Below are positions 59,501-64,000 of a stretch of DNA of 64,000 nt, one piece after another. The notes beneath the pieces are model-generated. The model did not search any database and was not told the origin of the DNA. It was given only the letters and a program-made list of their open reading frames with translations. The stretch comes from Crossaster papposus (taxonomy: Eukaryota; Echinodermata; Asteroidea; Velatida; Solasteridae). How positions within the stretch are numbered: position 1 is the stretch's first letter; each line of letters starts with the position of its first letter. The position numbers and the translations under genes are program-made. The stretch is taken from NCBI GenBank assembly GCA_037893245.1, contig JBAIAA010000321.1, positions 744,001 through 808,000 of the forward strand, read 5' to 3'.

Positions 59501-62500
59501 TCGTTGCAGTACGCTGGCGCGCGTTGGAACGCGCTACTCACGCGCTGGGCAGTCGTCCATCAGTCGTCGAGCGCGTTACTAAAGCGTTACTCACGCGCTG
59601 GCGAACGCTATGAACCCGTTAACAACGCGTTATGGACACGCTGAAATCACGGTTTCACTTGACTTTTTCTGTGGAAGTTCAGCGTTTGCCAGCGTATCAA
59701 CTATTTTTAACGCGCTACTCACGCGTTGGCCTAAAACGTTCTGGTGTGACAGGGCCATAAGGGGTACCATGAAATAATTTGAAATATTTTCAAGAATGGT
59801 TCTTATTTTTTTCTCTCCAAAATTACAAACAATTATTTGATTTACAAATTATCTTCCTTAAATTAAATGTATTTATATGTGAATTGATGATGCCCTAATC
59901 TTGGAAAAATGTTTCAAGGCTTGACTGTCCCATAGCCCCATAGGTTTGGACATAAACTTAAAAAACGTAATTGTCATCCAATCCCATGATGCTTTGAGAA
60001 TATCGATACGGTTTATTGCCGTGATGGATTAAACCATGGCAACTCTTTTGCGTCCTTATGCAACTGCAGACCTATCATTACATGCCGAATCTTCTTACTT
60101 CCTTTCTTTGACCATAATGACGTCACGCTTTGTTTACAAGGTACGCTCTCCTATGCGATAGTCTGTCCCTACTTAGTCTGTCGTCCCGACTTCGCTCTCA
60201 TAGGAAAGTGCATTATGTAAACAGCGCCATACGTCATTAGGTCACAGGTTTATTGCATGATTACAAATTAAATAATTCACAACATAAATTATAATGGTTG
60301 TTCCGCAACTCTTCGCCTCACGTATCTGTTTAATTTATTAGACGTTTCTTACCAAAATGTTTATAATCTCTTTGAACTTGAAACAAGTCACTGAGAGACG
60401 ATCTAAGCTGAACTTTAATTGACTCGGAAGCCATGTTAAAAGATGATGGAACATAGGGATTTTGTTATGATTATAATCATACGAAAATCTGTCATCATCA
60501 TTTAACATGGCTTCCGAGTCAATTAAAGTTAGATCGTTTCTCGTGACAGTGACTTGTTTCAAGTTCACAGAGATTAGAGACATCAGATCGCAGTTTAGCG
60601 TCAGGTAAAAATGAACATACGGATGATAATAATATAGTAATAATCATTAGGTATAATAATAACTACCTTGGACAGGTCACATTTGGGAGACATCTCCATA
60701 GACGCGTGCACAACATTTTATCAAACTTTACTGTAACCTAACCCGTTTTTACCACGAAATTTGGTATTTATACATTTTGGGCCCTGCTCTGTCGATCTAG
60801 ATTGTTAAAAAAAGTTTAAAAAAAATCTCCTTTATGGAGTTAAAACCGTAGGGAGACATCTAAAGGTCCCCTCAGTACCGTAAAACTTACACTAAACTGT
60901 CCCCATAAAGGGATCGTATACGTTTTGGTAATTAGGCCTACTCCAAAAATTAATGGCAATAAAAACTTACTTGGTAAGAATACAGCAACTTTGGAGAGTA
61001 TAATGTATTTTTAGAAACTTTTCACTTCGAAGTACTGCGGTTATGGAAAAAGATATCACTTTTTATCCCCAAAAATTTGAATCTGAGAAGCGTTACTGCA
61101 GTGACGTTTGTCAGATTGTGTATTCCAATGCAGATTATTCTGCGTGGACATTCCTGCGTGGACATAACCGCTCCAGATTTTCGGCAATATCTCAAAATCG
61201 CTACCGTTTTTTGAAATGAACATTTTACAGGTTAGTTTTATGGCACATATCTATAACTATATGATTGAAACAAACAGTGGGTTCTAATTACCAAACTTTA
61301 ATGATACATGGGTATATTACTTTAAACAATAAAAGGATACCAAAAGACCGTTGACCAATAACAGTCAATCCCTTTCTACTTTTTACTTTTGCCCTAATTA
61401 ATATTGTTTTTAAGGGAATTGTGGTTCTTCTGAGGCAGGCAATATTATAATAGTTTCTTCAGGTTTATAAAATTCGTTTTTCTCCCAGCTTGTGAGAATT
61501 GGCAGAGATGCAATTGCGACAACGACAACCGCCGAGGCGGCTCTATTTGGAGGTTGGACCAGGGTCCACTGACTGACAAGTCCAAGTTACCGGTGACGGA
61601 AGTCCGTATTGGCGACATTGGCGACCGGGAGGAGAGAGCGAATGTCTGGGTCGGTCCGCTCCAGTGCCACGGCGCTGAAGGTGAGCTGATCGAACGTTGG
61701 CCAACTCGCTCCCTGGCAACTCGCCTCTTATACCAACTCCGATCCCCTCATGTTGGTCACTCTGTTTAAACATTGTCGGGAATATTCGTCATTACAGATC
61801 AAATTTGTTTATTTCTGTTGCCGAAAGGCAGTATTCACAGATTGAATTTGCCTCTTAATATATTTATTAATTCTTAAATAAATTAGTCTGATGCGTACTT
61901 TTAGTCAAGCACAGATCAGACTAATTTACTTAGCATAAGCTTAAAATTGATTAATATAGGCCTAAGACGAATTCAAACTCCGAATGCTGCCTTTCGGCAA
62001 CAGCTTAGAACATTTGACCTGTAATGATAAATATTCTCGAGAAAAAAACTGACCAAAAGTTGAAACTAAATGATGACTAAATTGGTTTGGTGAAAACGTG
62101 TGATTTTGTTGTTCTGGGACGAAATTGAATGTAAGAGTTGGTGAGTTTGAATAACAAGTTTAAAAATAGCCAGAAAAATAAACGTTGTTACTGTTGTTCC
62201 GTTGTATAGTCTGTCAAGGTAGCATTACTGCCCATGTTCAATATACGTTTTTGTTTTATTCCATGAGTTGTTTTTTGTGCCAATCACGAATTTTGAGAGA
62301 CTTTCAGCCTGTTGCGTTGACTATACTTGAAAGGAAAAGATGCCGATTTGTAAATTATGCAGACTAGAATAAGTGTTGGTTGCTGCCAAATGTTCAACCG
62401 CATGCTGCTTTGCGCAGGCTGCCGGCGTGCCCCCCTCCCCAGTGTTGTTGTCTTGCAGGTCTCCAGTTTCCAATAACCAGCCAAATCAACCGAGACCTTG

Positions 62501-62529
62501 AATACCACACATCGCAGCTATCAGGATGA
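53575..62529 (+). CDS. Secreted protein with one CNTNAP-type fibrinogen-like module (gene B, 255 aa)
   Basis: Exons: 53575-53632, 54300-54419, 55644-55970, 61489-61680 and 62459-62529 (stop TGA). All introns are phase 1 and the total, 768 nt, is in frame. Exon 1 is a short signal peptide (MAKNVGCSILFLGLLV..) in good start context (GAAGATGG). Module: SCQEW..IDGTYEVDPDG..VECRMNT (20-59); IHHDKD..DRCAQLVSLECKN..TWWVSREQ..NWGGAPSGFRGCGC (60-168; TWW at 139-141); NCDNDN..IWRLDQGPLTDKSKLPV..VGPLQCHG (169-232). This keeps the signature residues of the contactin-associated-protein fibrinogen-like region better than gene A does. Possible N-glycosylation sites are NYT and NAS near 98-114. No laminin-G, EGF or membrane segment follows; the tail is 23 codons. 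It is probably a soluble extracellular ligand or lectin-like protein (inference). A phase-1-compatible alternative last exon lies at 63717-63808. Confidence 0.8.
53795..53970. repeat. Third copy of the GCTCCTA...CTAAAAGC repeat
   Basis: GCGCTCCTAATG, AAGCTCATAACAAATACAATGCTAGAA and TTCAGGGTGCAACCTCCTAA, in the order seen at 52.4-52.65 kb, including a GGACACAC.AACT tail. It lies in intron 1 of gene B. Confidence 0.7.
54482..54702. mobile_element. Palindromic MITE with CACTCTAAAAACAGATTGG ends
   Basis: ACAGATTGGTTGAAAATAAC pairs with GTTATTTCAACCAATCTGT. Inner ATGACTGTGTCCAACCAATA pairs loosely with the opposite arm's TTGATTGGACACATAT, and AAATTGACCAATAT pairs with ATTGGTCAATTTT. It starts about 60 bases after exon 2 of gene B. 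The CACTCTAAAAAC end resembles that of the 48.28-kb MITE. Confidence 0.8.
54703..55643. other. Intron 2 of gene B, nothing recognised
   Basis: AT-rich sequence without clear repeats. The acceptor of exon 3 (GTACTGACAG) has only a weak pyrimidine tract. Confidence 0.5.
55980..56377. mobile_element. GGGATCGTATACGTTTGG MITE (copy 2)
   Basis: Ends TTAAAGGGATCGTATACGTT and AAACGTATACGATTCCTTTAA. It begins only about 9 bases after the exon 3 donor of gene B (55970|GTAAGTGAG). Same body blocks as copy 1. Confidence 0.9.
56830..59759. mobile_element. Nested complex of TATGGCCCTGTCACACCAGAACG palindromic elements
   Basis: Eight copies of the end sequence ATGGCCCTGTCACACCAGAA are present. Rightward-pointing: 56831, 57155, 58592, 58932. 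Leftward-pointing, as TTCTGGTGTGACAGGGCCAT: about 57627, 57893 (diverged), 59435 and 59735. Between them are long inverted stretches rich in ACGCGTTACTCACGCGCTGG, GAACGCTATGAACCCGTTAT and TTTGCCAGCGT motifs, so almost the whole 2.9 kb can fold on itself. An unrelated MITE sits at the centre (57930-58352). No transposase is found. Lies in intron 3 of gene B. Confidence 0.85.
57930..58352. mobile_element. MITE with GACGCGTCGTG...CATTTCAC ends, inserted in the palindromic complex
   Basis: The left end GCGACGCGTCGTGTGATCCA, then TTTCAC, faces GTGAAATGGATTTCACGACG at the right. Inner GTACGATGTG/ACGATGCG-type and GACGCGTCGC pairs are present. Its composition (ordinary AT-rich interior) differs from the surrounding GCG-rich palindrome. 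Confidence 0.75.
60109..60248. mobile_element. Short foldback, about 140 bp
   Basis: TAATGACGTCACGCTTTGTT pairs with TAAACAGCGCCATACGTCAT-type sequence, and CTCTCCTATGCGATAG with CTCTCATAGGAAAG. Imperfect; the outer end GACCATAATGACG faces CGTCATTAGGTC. Confidence 0.6.
60365..60576. mobile_element. Near-perfect palindrome of about 210 bp
   Basis: TAATCTCTTTGAACTTGAAA pairs with TTTCAAGTTCACAGAGATTA, and TTTAATTGACTCGGAAGCCA with TGGCTTCCGAGTCAATTAAA, converging on an AT-rich centre near 60470. The arms of about 95 bp differ by only a few bases. Confidence 0.9.
60690..60905. repeat. Dispersed repeat, copy 2 (other copy at 24.9 kb)
   Basis: GCACAACATTTTATCAAACT, GAAATTTGGTATTTATACAT, CCCTGCTCTGTCGATCTAGA and GTAGGGAGACATCTAAAG follow the order of the 24890-25200 copy. 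It directly abuts copy 3 of the GGGATCGTATACG MITE. Confidence 0.6.
60905..61301. mobile_element. GGGATCGTATACGTTTGG MITE (copy 3)
   Basis: Starts AAAGGGATCGTATACGTTTT. The right end is worn (CTAATTACCAAACTTTAA). Body blocks match copies 1 and 2, with a small local duplication of TGCGTGGACAT near 61141-61160. Intron 3 of gene B, about 190 bp before exon 4. Confidence 0.85.
61781..62036. mobile_element. Foldback MITE of about 255 bp
   Basis: AATATTCGTCATTACAGATC pairs with GACCTGTAATGATAAATATT, CTGTTGCCGAAAGGCAGTAT with ATGCTGCCTTTCGGCAACAG, and AAATTAGTCTGAT with ATCAGACTAATTT. It occupies a third of intron 4 of gene B. Confidence 0.85.
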
Positions 62530-63716
62530 GGATGCTCAATACAGCGCCACAAGACTGCAGAAAGCTTGAGTCGATCCGGTTTTTCTCCGTGCTTCGGCTA
62601 AACATACTTGGGTGGATGGTCGCATAACTTCATCATCAGGCACACAGGGATTTTGGTAAACCTTTTATCAGATGTAGGCCTATACATGTACGATTCTTAA
62701 TTTTAAACGATGCCATATCTGTTTCTCACCCGCCCCTCCACGTTTGTGATCAAGTTGAACAGCCCTTATATTACCTGTTTAACGAAATGCTGCTGTCAGC
62801 TGCGCTATATGCCATATAAAACAGCCTGTGTCACAGCTGCACGCTCATGTACATTGTGCAGTGCAGCTACTGGACGAAGACTGCTGTGCAGTTATTATGC
62901 TTATAATTCGGTGAGTGAGGAATTAATACCCGCGTCAAGTGGTTAATAAGAAAGGGACTCGGAGGAGGGTATCAATATTGTGCAATAATCTCTACTTGGA
63001 AAATCGACTATACCACCAACCCCACCAAAAAAAAATAAAAAAAAATAAAAATGTAGCTTAACTGTCTACCCTGCTAAGCAGACAAGGTGAAACCGCGATA
63101 TGTTTAAACCAAGAGTTCAAGTGCATAAGCCGCTAAACGTTAGCAACAAGTATTTTATTTTTGTATTCTAGGCACTGATAGGATAGATTTTGTTTGATAT
63201 CATTAACCCCAACTCCCTAGTGTAATTTACTAGGAACCATATACCCATCCTGGTAATGTCCCAACAACATGGCATACTGTACACACAAACTGTTGGACTC
63301 TGATTTTGGAGGTACTTCTACATCATGCATATGCATATCCCTTTAACGCTTTTATGGCGATAGCGGTTGACGTAATATCACGCCCTGACTGCAGAGAGAA
63401 AAAATACCCTAGGCGACAGAATGTTGGCAAAAACATGTAAATAAAAGTGCTAATAAATTGAGTGTTGGCATCTTGTAGTAATTAGGGCTCCAGTACACAT
63501 CCTAACAGATCCAACTAAACCTGATGTTGGAATTTGACTGGATGGGGGTTGTTAGGGTTAACATAATTTTTCATGAAAGTGGCGTTTATATTAGCGGCTT
63601 TTGCGCCGAAACTTTAGTCTTCATATTGATAAATGTGATGGCCATGAATTTGAATTCACATAACGTTAACAGGCAACAGAAACAATACAATTTTGATTTT
63701 TGTGTTTTCATTTCAG
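62530..63716 (+). other. Probable 3' UTR and flank of gene B
   Basis: Follows the gene B stop. AATAAA occurs near 63034 and 63040 within an A-rich tract and again at 63440; any of these may be the poly(A) signal. No further module exon is seen. Confidence 0.45.
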
Positions 63717-63808
63717 ATGTATTTTTATACCCAAAAGATCTGAAGAAATCTGGTTTCTCGTTCGACGATTTTCATATGATCAGCTGTGGGCCATTAACAT
63801 ACATGTAA
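63717..63808 (+). CDS. Candidate alternative terminal exon, unknown
   Basis: A good acceptor (GTGTTTTCATTTCAG) opens a phase-1 frame of 30 codons ending in TAA. The peptide includes FLYPKDLKKSGFSF and ends ISCGPLTYM. It would join in frame to the exon at 61489-61680, giving gene B a different tail, or belong to another transcript. No homology recognised; a chance open frame is also possible. Confidence 0.3.
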
Positions 63809-63809
63809 T

Positions 63810-64000
63810 AAGGAAATCACACTTGAACTCCATACTGTTCAAAATTTCTTGAACTTTCTATGCATAGTTTTCTTTAGCCTTGATCAAGGCGTCATTACCC
63901 GTCCGTACGTACATCGATGCCACGATGCTCGACATTTCGTAGGACTGTCTTGCGACGACCCCCGATGACCCACGATCTGCCCAAATTGTAGGTCGTGTCG
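63810..64000. other. Window end; CpG-rich repeat-like sequence
   Basis: CGTACGTACATCGATGCCAC, GGACTGTCTTGCGACGACCC and GTAGGTCGTGTCG give this end a composition like the transposon region at 17.5-18.7 kb. It is probably the start of another element that continues beyond the window. Confidence 0.3.

Noticed and set aside
57257..59644. Open frames with TRWHTL/HAGG-like repeats in the palindromic complex
   Set aside because: They arise from repeated TACTCACGCGCTGG-type palindromic sequence in several frames and strands; no conserved domain.

Overview
This is a stretch of animal nuclear genome, not prokaryotic. It has spliceosomal introns with clean GT-AG borders, genes spread over 6-21 kb, extracellular-type phase-1 exons, tRNA-derived SINEs, tandem satellites and very many short palindromic DNA transposons. 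Scattered TACATGTA runs, the contactin-associated-protein-like modules and the mix of MITEs fit a marine invertebrate, most likely a deuterostome (echinoderm-like or lancelet-like). The species cannot be fixed from sequence alone.

Layout. (1) 1-13.9 kb: one isolated exon-like segment on the minus strand (1725-1914), a CpG-rich possible promoter near 5 kb, and three tandem arrays: a 27-bp minisatellite at 1.2-1.6 kb, a 17-bp minisatellite at 8.9-9.35 kb and a 79-bp satellite at 11.5-13.35 kb. (2) 13.95-34.97 kb, minus strand: one 12-exon gene reconstructed here. All exon phases join and give 634 codons. The product is a Pro/Ser-rich, largely low-complexity protein ending in a coiled coil and a poly-glutamate tail; I do not recognise the family. 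Its introns are packed with MITEs, hAT-like elements and SINEs. (3) 34-39.2 kb: a dense, partly nested MITE field. (4) 39.24-43.72 kb: a DNA transposon with diverged terminal inverted repeats of about 0.6 kb. It carries a decayed gene whose protein looks like a FEN1/XPG-type (PIN-like) nuclease with a C-terminal CXC cysteine cluster. The gene is split by a 491-bp MITE and a frameshift in an A-run. (5) 45.07-51.27 kb and 53.58-62.53 kb, plus strand: two tandem paralogous genes, each with signal peptide, one CNTNAP-type fibrinogen-like module on three phase-1 exons, and a short tail. Each encodes a small secreted protein (241 and 255 aa). Their introns hold three copies of a 395-bp MITE and a 2.9-kb nested palindromic element complex (56.8-59.8 kb).

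The two secreted paralogues look like a local duplication and should share an extracellular or adhesion-type role. The 634-aa gene is independent and divergent in strand. The rest of the window is mostly transposon-derived or structureless intergenic and intronic DNA. All gene models are reconstructed by eye from splice signals and phase, without transcripts.
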